From Labilibacter sediminis (lineage in GTDB: Bacteria > Bacteroidota > Bacteroidia > Bacteroidales > Marinilabiliaceae): a stretch of DNA of 64,000 nucleotides. The notes below the pieces were generated by a model. The model did not search any database. It saw only the letters and a program-made list of their open reading frames with translations, and had not been told where the DNA came from. Below, piece after piece: positions 1 to 9,097 of this stretch. Every line of letters starts with the position of its first letter. The first letter of the stretch is position 1. The translations under genes were made by a program, and so were the position numbers. The stretch lies in the NCBI RefSeq assembly GCF_005877885.1, contig NZ_VCHY01000005.1, forward strand, positions 1 to 64,000. Direction: 5' to 3'.

Positions 1-854
1 CCGCCATTATCTTCTAAAAAATGACGACAAGCATTAATCCCAAACCCGGTTCCTGCTTCATTTGAAGTTCCGGAAGTGGTAAACCATTGATCCATATCCA
101 GAATGTGTTCTATATTTTCTTCTGAGATTCCTACCCCGGAATCTTTAACAACAGTATATGTTTTACCTTTTCTTATTTCTGTATAAACCTGAATTACTCC
201 ATTTTCATTTGTAAACTTAAGGGCATTATGATACAAGTTTCTAAATAAAAATTTCACTAACTCTCTATTGGAATGGATCGTATTATCTAATGCGCCAATT
301 TTTAAATCAATATTCTTTCCTTTTCGAATATGATCAAACAATTCAAATACCTCATTGTATAGCTCTTCAGGGTTTATAAATTCTTTTTTTGTCTCGTTAC
401 GTTCTATTCCATACTTTGACCAATTCAATAAACTTTCAAGAAGCTCAACCACGTTCTCAGCTCTTGCCTTAATTTTTTCGGTCTGCTTTTTGAATTCTAC
501 AATATCCATACAACCGCCTTCCAATAAACTCATCAAAGACAAATAAGAAAACAAGGGGCTTTTTATTTCATGACTTATAACTGATATTAATTTCTTGTTC
601 ATACCATCAAGTCTTTCCAGTTCGAAAGTTTTATTTTTTAAGGTTACTACATAACATTTTATGATGTTAGCAATAGGCCAGGAAATGACTATAGGGATCA
701 TCAGGGTTATTAATATTGAAACCAAATCAAAGCTTAAACTTTCAAATAATAGTATAATACCAGCATAGATTAAAAAAGCTCCTGCAGTTGAAACTAAAAC
801 CACCAACCATACATTAGTAAGCTGTTTTCCTATACGTTCACAATTTATCAACAT
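1..854 (-). CDS. sensor histidine kinase, C-terminus cut by window edge
   Basis: The frame is open from ATG at 854 to base 1, giving 284 codons. Two hydrophobic segments lie at about residues 12-36 and 41-64. The H-box is SVISHEIKSP with the phospho-acceptor at His95. An N-box (NLYHNALKF), a G1 box (DSGVGI) and a G2 box (GTGFGINACRHFL) follow, so only the last residues are missing. No periplasmic sensor domain of any size is visible; the signal is probably sensed in the membrane or through a partner. The start codon lies inside the end of the upstream small gene (stop at 838-840), which suggests translational coupling. No response regulator is visible in the window; it may lie beyond base 1. 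The identity as a kinase is secure; the stimulus is unknown. Confidence 0.9.
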   Translation of the reverse strand, partial: MLINCERIGKQLTNVWLVVLVSTAGAFLIYAGIILLFESLSFDLVSILITLMIPIVISWPIANIIKCYVVTLKNKTFELERLDGMNKKLISVISHEIKSPLFSYLSLMSLLEGGCMDIVEFKKQTEKIKARAENVVELLESLLNWSKYGIERNETKKEFINPEELYNEVFELFDHIRKGKNIDLKIGALDNTIHSNRELVKFLFRNLYHNALKFTNENGVIQVYTEIRKGKTYTVVKDSGVGISEENIEHILDMDQWFTTSGTSNEAGTGFGINACRHFLEDNG

Positions 855-1068
855 TTTTTACTGGCTTATACAGTTCCATTTCTCTTTTAGCAGAACACTT
901 ATAATGAAAACTTAAGACTGTATTTATCTCATTACTGGTAAATTTCTCAATCCTGAGTACCTTATGTACAAAATCAAGCTCATCAAAACATTTCAGAGGA
1001 CACATTAAATGTCTGGTACCGAATGGGCATTTATATAAAACTCCATAAACCGTACACTCATGCTTCAT
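838..1068 (-). CDS. small Cys-rich protein coupled to sensor kinase
   Basis: This 76-residue protein is not recognised. It has five cysteines (Cys5, 14, 23, 27 and 58), two of them in a CPLKC arrangement, and no signal peptide or membrane segment. Its stop codon overlaps the start of the histidine kinase gene by 17 bases, so the two are very likely co-translated. A role as a metal- or redox-responsive partner of the kinase is inference from the cysteines and the coupling. It could also be a chance frame, but the tight overlap with a certain gene and the absence of anything else in this stretch favour a real gene. Confidence 0.5.
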   Translation of the reverse strand: MKHECTVYGVLYKCPFGTRHLMCPLKCFDELDFVHKVLRIEKFTSNEINTVLSFHYKCSAKREMELYKPVKNVDKL

Positions 1069-1240
1069 AAAAAAACTTTCTTTATTTAACTATATACCTT
1101 CGAAATCAAGGTGTATGAGATTACTAAAAACTGCCTGGTATTTTAAATAAGCTAATCCCTTTTGTACTCCCGATACAGTACAGTAGGGTCCACCCAGAAA
1201 AAGAGGAAGTGTATAAACTAAAATGTAAGTTCGCAACGAA

Positions 1241-1699
1241 TTACAAATCCGGAATGTCGCTAAAAACACCCTGAGTAATGGATATTTGTTCTTCACTATC
1301 ACTAATAGCAGTAAACTGAAAAGTACCTGAAATTTTAGAGTTGCTATATTTTGTAATTTGAATAGTTAAAGAACCTATTGATCCAACTCCTGATAATCCG
1401 TTAGTAGCATTATATACTTTCCCATCCACAACATAAGAAGCCGTTACCATATCTTCTGTATCCATATTATATGTAGTGGGAAATGTTGATGGTATTGGAA
1501 AAGATAAACTAACCAGTTCATCTGTTGAATTGCCTAGTGCAAGAATCCTGTTATTAAATGAATTTGCCAGTGTAAAAACCTTACCAGCAGAACCAACATT
1601 GCAAGTTGCCTTACCACGTGCCAGTATTATTGGATTATCATCTTTGCTACAAGAAATTAAACAAATTGATATGAATAAAACTGAAATTAACTTTCTCAT
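1241..1699 (-). CDS. small lipoprotein, unknown function
   Basis: The 152-residue protein begins with a lipoprotein signal (charged MRK, hydrophobic core, lipobox LISC with Cys17, then SKDD), so it should be exported and lipidated. The rest is rich in Ser, Thr, Gly and beta-prone residues (for example GTFQFTAIS), as in small one-domain beta-sandwich lipoproteins of Bacteroidota. No catalytic motif is visible. It lies downstream of the organophosphate permease on the same strand with a gap of about 115 bases, so it may belong to that operon. The function cannot be told from sequence. Confidence 0.7.
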   Translation of the reverse strand: MRKLISVLFISICLISCSKDDNPIILARGKATCNVGSAGKVFTLANSFNNRILALGNSTDELVSLSFPIPSTFPTTYNMDTEDMVTASYVVDGKVYNATNGLSGVGSIGSLTIQITKYSNSKISGTFQFTAISDSEEQISITQGVFSDIPDL

Positions 1700-1815
1700 A
1701 ATATTATTGTTTAAAATATTTTCATTCTCATTAAATCCTTACTCAACTCTTTAATGGCAATGTAAAAACTCTTATAGAATTTGGGGTCAGTATTTTCGTC
1801 TAAAAGGTATGGTTT

Positions 1816-3159
1816 TTAATCCTCTTGCTTTGCATTCCAAACCATTAAAGCCAGGATAACTGATATAATTGCAGCACCTATCCAAAACCATTTGGCAATT
1901 GTAAAATCATAGCTCGAAACATGTCCAACGGTAGATTTTCCATTGGCAATTAAAAAACCACTCACTAAATCTTGCAAACCTGCTCCTATGTAACTAGCTA
2001 TTCCTATAAGGCCTAAAGCTGCTCCTGAAGCCTTTTTTGATGCAATGTCAACAGCCATTAAACCACCAATAAAGGTGATAAGTATACCAAATGCAAAACC
2101 TGAAATAACCATACTCAAGGTATCCATCCATGCATTTCCATCAGGGAAGAATAAGAAAAGTGACATGGAAAATATATTGAGTAAACCTGCCACTAATGCA
2201 GGAACATTTCTACTACTCTTAAACAGTTTATCTGAGATAATACCTGCAATTACAGTTCCTACTATCCCACTTATTGCACTCACAGATATAATTGAGCTGG
2301 CTTCCATGTTTGTATAGCCTTTTTGTGCTTCCAGATAAAAAATTCCCCAACTTTCTATCGCATAACGACTGATGTACATCATCGCACTCGAACCAGCCAG
2401 TATCCATATAAAAGGATTTTTCAGAACTTCCTTTTGAACCTCACCAACCGACTTGTCTTTTGTTGGTATCTCTGCATGATCTTTCTTGTAATCAGCGATG
2501 GAAGGTAACCCTTTACTTTCAGGATTATCATGAAGAAAAAAGTAAACAATAACTGCTCCTATTAAACCGGAAATGCCAGCTCCATAAAACCCCCATCTCC
2601 ATCCAAATATGCTAACAATAAATGCAATACCAACAAAGGTCATTGCTTTTCCTATGCTATGACTGGCACTCCATATTCCATAATATGTGCCACGTTCACG
2701 GTTACTAAACCATCTGGATAACGATACCACACTAGGTGCAGCCCCCATAGATTGAAACCAACCGTTTAGTCCCCACAAAACAATAAAAGCAATAAATAAG
2801 GTTGTTGACCCTAAAGCCAGGTTTATGAGTGCAGTTAAAAACAAACCTGTTGCCATAAAGCGCTTAACATTGCTCCTGTCAGCAAGAAAACCATTGGTTA
2901 ATTTACCTACTGCATAAGTAAAAAACAAAGCAGAACCAACCATTCCCAACTGTGACTCATTTAAAAAACCTGCATCTACTATTGGTTTTTTCACCACACT
3001 TAAACTCAATCTACATACATAAAATAAACTATACCCGATGGTTGCTGATAAAAAAACAGACCAACGAGACTGATTATAAATTCTCTGCACCAATTTTGAA
3101 TCACTCAATATAGATTTTGATGCGGAGATAGTATAAAAATTTATTATTTTTTTAATCAT
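1816..3159 (-). CDS. organophosphate:phosphate antiporter family permease (GlpT/UhpT-like)
   Basis: The 447-residue protein has about 12 hydrophobic segments. Its N-terminal part (GYSLFYVCRLSLSVVKKP and FFTYAVGKLTNGFLADR) is typical of the OPA branch of the major facilitator superfamily, which exchanges sugar phosphates or glycerol-3-phosphate for phosphate across the inner membrane. Length agrees with GlpT, UhpT and PgtP. It follows a glycerophosphodiester phosphodiesterase gene, which makes glycerol-3-phosphate (or a related glycerol phosphate) the likeliest substrate; that is inference from context. A strong hairpin lies in the short gap upstream, so expression may be partly attenuated relative to the phosphodiesterase. 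Confidence 0.88.
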   Translation of the reverse strand: MIKKIINFYTISASKSILSDSKLVQRIYNQSRWSVFLSATIGYSLFYVCRLSLSVVKKPIVDAGFLNESQLGMVGSALFFTYAVGKLTNGFLADRSNVKRFMATGLFLTALINLALGSTTLFIAFIVLWGLNGWFQSMGAAPSVVSLSRWFSNRERGTYYGIWSASHSIGKAMTFVGIAFIVSIFGWRWGFYGAGISGLIGAVIVYFFLHDNPESKGLPSIADYKKDHAEIPTKDKSVGEVQKEVLKNPFIWILAGSSAMMYISRYAIESWGIFYLEAQKGYTNMEASSIISVSAISGIVGTVIAGIISDKLFKSSRNVPALVAGLLNIFSMSLFLFFPDGNAWMDTLSMVISGFAFGILITFIGGLMAVDIASKKASGAALGLIGIASYIGAGLQDLVSGFLIANGKSTVGHVSSYDFTIAKWFWIGAAIISVILALMVWNAKQED

Positions 3160-3168
3160 TATTATTTT

Positions 3169-3224
3169 TTTAAATAAAAGCCCACAACTCCTTTTAAGAA
3201 AATTTCCGGAAGTGTTGTGGGCTT
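3169..3224 (-). terminator. hairpin terminator or attenuator between GDPD and permease genes
   Basis: An 11-bp perfect stem (AAGCCCACAAC at 3178-3188 with GTTGTGGGCTT at 3214-3224) encloses a 25-base loop. Read on the minus strand it is followed by TTTTATTT, a normal intrinsic terminator layout. It sits between the stop of the phosphodiesterase (3264) and the start of the permease (3159), so it either ends the upstream transcript or lowers readthrough into the permease gene. Confidence 0.65.
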
Positions 3225-3263
3225 AACATACCCAAGTAAAACTGAACTAAATATTTTCTGAAA

Positions 3264-4190
3264 TTAATCGTGTAATCCTTTTTCTCTTAAATATTCAAGT
3301 AAAAGCTCAGGACGGTCTGTCTGAATAATATTGGCTCCTTTATCAATAACCCAACCCCAAGAACCATCAGGGTCATCAATGGCAAGATCATCGGTGTGCT
3401 CTCCACATAATGATTCCCATAAAGTATTTACCCAGATACGACTCCCTTTATTTTTAATGTTTTGTATCATTTCAAACATTGGTGAATCATCATCATTGAA
3501 CAATACTTCAAACGCCAATGGCTTATTTTCAATTATAAAATCATCAACGTGTCCACTTAAATACGGGGTGTTTTCCTTGATAATAGGCATGTAGATAATT
3601 TCAGACAAAAGATCACCATACTTTTCTTTTACCTGGTCAATATCCTTTGAACCTTTAAAAATCACCTGATTAACAGTACCTGTTTCTTTCAGTACATTAT
3701 AGGCTAAATCCATATAACCAGAACACTTATCCAGATTTACCAGGATTTTACCTTTAGTAACAAGCATGGCTTCTTTTAAGGTAGGTATATTGTGATGGGT
3801 TCTTATTCCACAACCATTTTTTAATTGGAGGTTTTTTAAGGAATCCAATGTCCAATCCGTAATTTTTCCTTTGCCAGTTGTCGTACGATCAATAGTTTTA
3901 TCATGCATTAATACCAAAATAGAGTCCTTTGTCATTCTCACATCGATCTCAACAATATCTACCCTCATTTTTATGCAATTTTTTATCGCCTGTATAGAAT
4001 TTTCTGGAGCATTGCGCCAGTCACCCCTGTGGGCGGCCACCATTACATAATTATCGGTTGAGTTTTTGAGGTGCTTTGTTATCTTTTCTAAATTGTTCTG
4101 ATTCTTATTTCTTTCTAAAGATTGCTGCGTACAAGCTGCAAGATTGAAAGAACAGATTATCAATAATATTGCTATTAATTTATATGCCAT
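3264..4190 (-). CDS. glycerophosphodiester phosphodiesterase lipoprotein (copy 1)
   Basis: The 308-residue protein has a lipoprotein signal (lipobox LAAC, Cys20) and a GDPD domain from about residue 50. Hallmarks seen are AAHRGDWRNAPENS (catalytic HRG and the N-E pair), EIDVRMTKD, LMHDKTIDRTT and a C-terminal QTDRPELLL. The family hydrolyses glycerophosphodiesters to glycerol-3-phosphate and an alcohol; some members attack poly(glycerol phosphate) teichoic acid. The predicted site is periplasmic or outer-membrane. A paralogue with the same motif order lies at 16380-17291. The permease gene immediately downstream suggests a release-and-import pair. Confidence 0.9.
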   Translation of the reverse strand: MAYKLIAILLIICSFNLAACTQQSLERNKNQNNLEKITKHLKNSTDNYVMVAAHRGDWRNAPENSIQAIKNCIKMRVDIVEIDVRMTKDSILVLMHDKTIDRTTTGKGKITDWTLDSLKNLQLKNGCGIRTHHNIPTLKEAMLVTKGKILVNLDKCSGYMDLAYNVLKETGTVNQVIFKGSKDIDQVKEKYGDLLSEIIYMPIIKENTPYLSGHVDDFIIENKPLAFEVLFNDDDSPMFEMIQNIKNKGSRIWVNTLWESLCGEHTDDLAIDDPDGSWGWVIDKGANIIQTDRPELLLEYLREKGLHD

Positions 4191-4259
4191 AATAAGTTAT
4201 TTAATAAGGAATAAGTCGACATATTGTGTATCGCCTTATTCCTATTCTATGCGTAATAT

Positions 4260-5651
4260 CTATAACTTTATAAAAGAAATTGGTTTAGGTTGCTTTATTG
4301 ATTCTACCTTGATAAAATAAGTTCCTTTTCTCAGATTAGACACATCAATAGATAAGTCTCCGCTAAGTGCAGTTGATATTATTCTCATACCCAAAATATT
4401 AAATACATCAACACTTGATCCGATTTCAGCACCTTTAATATAAATAACGCTATTTGTAGGATTCGGGTAACAACTTAAAGTAGAGATTGCGTCTTCAGGT
4501 TCTACTGCTGTAGTTAAATCATATTTAGAAGCGATATTGGCCTTATTGAGGCCAAACATTGGCCATGGTGAATTAGCCGGACCAATTGCATCAATTGAAA
4601 TGGCGTAAAGAGAATCACTGTAGGAGCCAACATACAGCATTCCATTATCTGATATAACAGGTGAAGAGAAGACATTTCCACCCAAATTTAATGCCGAGAA
4701 TCGTGTGCCATCAGGATTTACTATATGTAGAGAATCATCGAACGAGCCAAAGTAAATTTTCCCATCACTTGCAATGGCAGGTGTCGAAACCACAATATCC
4801 CCTGTAGTATATGTCCAATTGATTGCACCAGTTAGTGAGTTGATAGCGTATAGTGATTTATCTTCTTTAGTCCCAATATACAGTACCCCACTTTCATCCA
4901 GAGATGGTGCAGAGGCGATTCTACCTCCAATAATTACTTCCCAATTAATAGTACCATCAGTGGCATTTATTGAATACACTTTACCTTCGTTTACAAGATG
5001 CTTGTACTCTACACCAACAAACAATGTACTCCCTGAAATTATAGGCATTCCAAAACAACGTCCGCTTAAAGTAACCGCCCATTTTTGTGTTCCATCTGGA
5101 TTTACAGCATATAAATTGTCCTCATAGGAATTAAAATAAACTGTACCATCTACTCCAACACAAGGGGAAGATTTGATATCTCCAGCAGCTTTAAACCCCC
5201 ATTTCTTAGTGCCATCTGGATTAATTGCATAAAGAGTATCGCTTGTAGAACCAACAAAAACAACGCCATTTGGTCCTTGTGCGGGATTACTGAAAATATT
5301 GTCACCATAAATTGGGAACTTCCATTTTAAGGTACCATCTGGTTTTATCGCATATAAAGAATCACTTTTAGAGCCTACATAGATAGTTCCGTCTTGACCA
5401 ATTGATGGCGAACTATCAATATCACCTCCTGTATCAAATGCCCATTTTAATGTACCGTCAGGATTAACAGCATGAAGCTGATTGTCGTAAGAACCAATGT
5501 AAATAGACCCATCGTCTGCAACAGCTGGAGACGATTGCTTGATATCTAATCCGGCAAAATATCTCCAAGAAACACTTTGTCCTTTTGCGTTGTATAAATT
5601 AAATATTTGGAATAATAGTATGGCTAAAATAAATGTATAATTATTTTTCAT
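4260..5651 (-). CDS. PQQ-type beta-propeller protein with type IX secretion sorting domain
   Basis: The 463-residue protein has a Sec signal peptide (residues 1-24, cleavage near AKG-QS). At least seven repeats of about 40 residues follow, with a core like GTIYVGS..D.LYAINPDGT.KW.F, the pattern of PQQ-like propeller blades. The last 75 residues (about 385-463) form a type A type IX secretion sorting domain: YPNPTNSVIYIKG, then VFNILG and LRKGTYFIKV. The protein should therefore be delivered to the cell surface or released. The blades lack an obvious quinone-binding enzyme signature, so a binding or scaffold role is likelier than dehydrogenase activity. It is followed by the GDPD gene and preceded by a related propeller lipoprotein. 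Confidence 0.88.
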   Translation of the reverse strand: MKNNYTFILAILLFQIFNLYNAKGQSVSWRYFAGLDIKQSSPAVADDGSIYIGSYDNQLHAVNPDGTLKWAFDTGGDIDSSPSIGQDGTIYVGSKSDSLYAIKPDGTLKWKFPIYGDNIFSNPAQGPNGVVFVGSTSDTLYAINPDGTKKWGFKAAGDIKSSPCVGVDGTVYFNSYEDNLYAVNPDGTQKWAVTLSGRCFGMPIISGSTLFVGVEYKHLVNEGKVYSINATDGTINWEVIIGGRIASAPSLDESGVLYIGTKEDKSLYAINSLTGAINWTYTTGDIVVSTPAIASDGKIYFGSFDDSLHIVNPDGTRFSALNLGGNVFSSPVISDNGMLYVGSYSDSLYAISIDAIGPANSPWPMFGLNKANIASKYDLTTAVEPEDAISTLSCYPNPTNSVIYIKGAEIGSSVDVFNILGMRIISTALSGDLSIDVSNLRKGTYFIKVESIKQPKPISFIKL

Positions 5652-5770
5652 TTTATTTTTTTATATAATTAATACTGTATTAAAACTTATAAGTATATAA
5701 TAAAGTAAGGCTATTGTAGACGAACTTACATAAACTATGTATAGCACAGATTTTATTTACAAAGAATAGT

Positions 5771-5802
5771 TAGTTCAGTGCTTGATCTTAAGCACTGAAC
5801 TA
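5771..5802 (-). terminator. hairpin between the two propeller genes
   Basis: A perfect 13-bp stem (TAGTTCAGTGCTT at 5771-5783 with its complement at 5790-5802) encloses a 6-base loop, 24 bases after the stop of the upstream propeller lipoprotein. No clean T-run follows on the minus strand, so it may act as an mRNA-stabilising hairpin or a weak terminator. Confidence 0.5.
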
Positions 5803-5826
5803 TTTGATCTATGAATGAAATTTTAA

Positions 5827-7740
5827 TTACTTACTCCCTTGCTGCAAAGAACCATTACGTTTCATTGGCCAAGAAGAGTTTGAAATTCCTTCAAGTCCGG
5901 TATAAATTGAATAAAAACCAGGATTAGATAATGTACCAATATAAGCCACACCATCAGCTCCAATTACAGGAGATGAGAACATTTTACCATCTAATGGCAG
6001 TTTCCAGTTTACGCTACCATCAGTTGGATTTAGTGAATAAAAATTAAAATCTTCAGACCCTAGCAAAATTGTACCATCACCTGCAATAGCAGCACTTGCA
6101 TAAATATACCTACCTCCATCAGTAAATTGCCATTTTAATGAACCATTTGGAGACAAAGCATAAAAGACAGCATCTTTAGCGCCTAAATAGATTGTTCCAT
6201 CCTCGGCAAGTACTGCATTACCAATACATTCCAAACCAAGGTTATAACTCCATTGTTGTGTTCCATCTGGATTAACTGCATAAAATTTACTATTTTCATT
6301 GGCATCATCACCAACATAAATAGTACCATCGCTACCGATTATTGGAGAACACTCAACGGTACCTCCTGTTAGAAATTCCCATTTTTTAGTTCCATCAGGA
6401 TTAATTGCATAAAGATTATTGTCATGAGAACCGATATAAATTGTTCCGTCTGAAGCAATAGAAGGAGATGATTTTACGTCTCCACCTGTTGTAAATACCC
6501 ATTTTTGTGTCCCGTCAGGATTAATACCGTACACATTATCATCCTGTGATCCAACATAGATAGTTCCGTCAGAAGCAATAGCTGGAGAACCAAAAATCCT
6601 GTTGCCTGTTGCAAATAACCATTTTTGAGTACCATCCGGATTTATAGCATATAGATTCCCAGAATATGATCCAACATAAATGGTTCCGTCATTTCCTATA
6701 GCTGGACAAGATCCATAAATATCATCTCCATCAATTCCACATAAGAATACCCACTTCGTAGTACCATCTGGATTTAAGGCATGTAAGTATCCTTTGGTAT
6801 CACCGGCATATATAGTTCCATCAGCTGCAATAGCAGAAGAAGATGTTTTAATGTGGTCGTTAGGTGTATATTTCCAAATAACACCAACAACCTTGATATC
6901 CTCTGATACCTGATAATTTACTCCATTGTCGTCTGTAAAATTCAGCTTAACTGTGTATTTTCCTCCGGAGGTATAGTTATGACTTGGGTTCTGTTCTGTT
7001 GATGTTGTACCATCTCCGAAATCCCAACTCCATGATGTAGCGGTTGAAACAGGTAGATATGCAGGATTGAAAGTAAAAGTAATATCATCACCTGAAAAAA
7101 TTTGGTCGGCGCTAACATTAAAAGCACTTACATCTCCTGGAGTTACCTTCTTATTAATCACTTCAGAAGTGGTACCATCGCTATATTGACATACCATTTC
7201 AAAAGAGTATTCCTCTCCGTTTGTTAGGTCTTGTAAGGTGTAGGAGGTTTTGTTCGTTCCCAGGGTAATACTGCCATTGCCTGGTTCCCATGACAACTGA
7301 TATTCATCAAGGTCTTCACGGTTAGGTTTATTCCAAACAAGAACAGCAAAACCATTCCCTGCCAATGCTTCAAAATTAAGTTCATCTAAAGGAGCAATAA
7401 TGATTTCACTAATTCCTGATTTCCCAGTTTTGCCATAGTCTCCTTGAACTTTGAATGTATAATTCGTATTATTTTCTAATCCTTTAACAGAATATTGAGA
7501 CACACTTTTCTCAAGCATTTCTTCTCCATTCCCTGGTGACCAACTTAATATAATTTGTTCTAAGTTATCATTAATGGGAGTATCCCATGTTAAAGTTACT
7601 TGCTCGTGACCAGCTGTAGCTTCAAGATTTTTTACTATATCAAGCTCAAAATTTGCTTTAGGTAATAACTCTTCCTTACAATTTACAAAAGCAATTACTA
7701 TAAGGAAGAAAAATACTATTTTAATAATATATCTTTTCAT
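5827..7740 (-). CDS. surface lipoprotein: FN3-like, PKD and PQQ-type propeller domains
   Basis: The start is taken at ATG 7740 because it directly precedes a lipoprotein signal (MKRYIIKIVFFFL, lipobox FVNC, Cys20); an in-frame ATG further upstream would bury this signal. The 637-residue product has two fibronectin type III-like domains (about 35-115 and 120-200), a PKD domain with WDFGDGTTS (about 205-285), then about eight propeller repeats (NPDGT.KW.F, GTIYVGS) to the end. The propeller part is closely related to the neighbour at 4260-5651, but here the protein is lipid-anchored instead of type IX-sorted. A glycan- or ligand-binding surface role is inferred from the PKD and FN3 modules. Confidence 0.85.
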   Translation of the reverse strand: MKRYIIKIVFFFLIVIAFVNCKEELLPKANFELDIVKNLEATAGHEQVTLTWDTPINDNLEQIILSWSPGNGEEMLEKSVSQYSVKGLENNTNYTFKVQGDYGKTGKSGISEIIIAPLDELNFEALAGNGFAVLVWNKPNREDLDEYQLSWEPGNGSITLGTNKTSYTLQDLTNGEEYSFEMVCQYSDGTTSEVINKKVTPGDVSAFNVSADQIFSGDDITFTFNPAYLPVSTATSWSWDFGDGTTSTEQNPSHNYTSGGKYTVKLNFTDDNGVNYQVSEDIKVVGVIWKYTPNDHIKTSSSAIAADGTIYAGDTKGYLHALNPDGTTKWVFLCGIDGDDIYGSCPAIGNDGTIYVGSYSGNLYAINPDGTQKWLFATGNRIFGSPAIASDGTIYVGSQDDNVYGINPDGTQKWVFTTGGDVKSSPSIASDGTIYIGSHDNNLYAINPDGTKKWEFLTGGTVECSPIIGSDGTIYVGDDANENSKFYAVNPDGTQQWSYNLGLECIGNAVLAEDGTIYLGAKDAVFYALSPNGSLKWQFTDGGRYIYASAAIAGDGTILLGSEDFNFYSLNPTDGSVNWKLPLDGKMFSSPVIGADGVAYIGTLSNPGFYSIYTGLEGISNSSWPMKRNGSLQQGSK

Positions 7741-7774
7741 TTCTATTGTTTTAATAATTAATAAATTACACACA

Positions 7775-9097
7775 CTATGGATCCAAAGGATCAATCGCAT
7801 CGGCATGAAGTGATATCAATTTGGGAAGAAATTCCACATCATTAATTGAGATCCGATCTTTAAGCACTACTGGCATATAACCAAAATGCTTAAAACATGT
7901 ATTGGTGTAGTTATTGCTAACGATATAGTCAATATGACTTTCTGTAGCTGTTACTATTGATTTAATACTATCAGGTATTCCATATCTAAAAATATACCTT
8001 GAAGCATTTCTTAAATTTGTAGTTGTATGGCGCCCATGAGGATCCACTATGATAGCTTTTTCGGGTACATTATAGTTATCCATCATCCACTTTTTCATTT
8101 CTACGGCTTCGTAATAAGGTGTTTGAAATGGATATACATTAGCTCCTGAAATAATGATCAGTGGTGCTTTTCCAGAATGATAACGATCTGCAGCAAGTTT
8201 TACCCTGATTTTAGCACTTTCGCTAATTCTAACATCATCGCCAGGAGAATTAGGAGAATCACCAAGCAACAGAATAGAAGCGTAAGTATAACCTCCCCAA
8301 TTTACAGAAGGGATATATGCTATAGCTGATTTATTCTCTCCATTTCGAAGTGGTTCGTACTTTCCTGCTTCATCCCGGTTATTGAGCTTAAGAAGTTCAA
8401 GAGAAAAATATAAGGCAGGCTCAAAAAATAAAGTAAAATCGTCTTTATTCTGATTTATTTGTTCAACGATTTCCCATGTTTTTTTTCGATACTCTTCAGT
8501 ATTCACATTGTAAGCGGGACCATCGCTTACTTTATCTCTTGGTTCTTCACCCAGGGCATACTCTTCAATAATATTGTTGATTCCCTCACATGCAGCAATC
8601 CATGCCAGTTCCACCATTCTTTTATTAGAAACGGAAGAATACTTCTGAAATATACCTGAAGGTCTTGCATGTTGAGCAATCATCTTATCAATTTCAATAG
8701 AAGAGCTTAACTGATTACCCAGTTGCGAAGCGACTGCATCCATCTCTGATTGAGAAATTCTCATATCATCAGCAATTTGTTCAATTGACGCACTCTGGTT
8801 GCTTGCCAGGCTTGCCACTTCACTCATGAAACTATTTTGAAAAGAAGTAAGGATCTCATCATTCTCTAATTCAGATCTAACATTAGATATTTCCTGCATT
8901 AATGTAAATAGGTAGAAATTACGATCCTGTACATATGAACCACTTTCTAAAAAAGAATAATTTATGTCAAAATCGACTTTTTCTTCCAGCTCTGGCTCAG
9001 GATTTGGCACAGAGACAGGCTCTTCTTCTTTATTACATTTACAACAGAGAAAGAATATACCCAATAAGAGGGTAATTTTTATGTTTGCCTTATTCAT
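7775..9097 (-). CDS. lipoprotein with C-terminal DUF218 (YdcF/SanA/ElyC-like) domain
   Basis: The start is set at ATG 9097, which gives a lipoprotein-type leader (MNKANIKITLLLGIFFLCC) followed by acidic and proline-rich residues. The frame stays open upstream to an ATG at 9163, but that stretch belongs to a repeat element. The 440-residue product has a helical N-terminal region of about 230 residues without a recognised domain, then a DUF218 domain: ILLLGDSP, APLIIISGANVYP, EAVEMKKWMMDNYNVP, GRHTTTNLRNA and TATESH. DUF218 proteins are linked to envelope or polysaccharide metabolism, with poorly defined chemistry. The gene is between susD and the propeller genes; its 5' region carries a dispersed repeat and a hairpin. 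Confidence 0.8.
   Translation of the reverse strand: MNKANIKITLLLGIFFLCCKCNKEEEPVSVPNPEPELEEKVDFDINYSFLESGSYVQDRNFYLFTLMQEISNVRSELENDEILTSFQNSFMSEVASLASNQSASIEQIADDMRISQSEMDAVASQLGNQLSSSIEIDKMIAQHARPSGIFQKYSSVSNKRMVELAWIAACEGINNIIEEYALGEEPRDKVSDGPAYNVNTEEYRKKTWEIVEQINQNKDDFTLFFEPALYFSLELLKLNNRDEAGKYEPLRNGENKSAIAYIPSVNWGGYTYASILLLGDSPNSPGDDVRISESAKIRVKLAADRYHSGKAPLIIISGANVYPFQTPYYEAVEMKKWMMDNYNVPEKAIIVDPHGRHTTTNLRNASRYIFRYGIPDSIKSIVTATESHIDYIVSNNYTNTCFKHFGYMPVVLKDRISINDVEFLPKLISLHADAIDPLDP

Noticed and set aside
1090-1302. Open frame of 70 codons on the minus strand overlapping the small lipoprotein gene
   Set aside because: It overlaps the end of a better-supported lipoprotein frame and has no domain or start signal.
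4260-7740. PQQ-dependent dehydrogenases
   Set aside because: The blade repeats match PQQ-like propellers, but no cofactor- or calcium-binding dehydrogenase residues are apparent and the proteins have binding modules.
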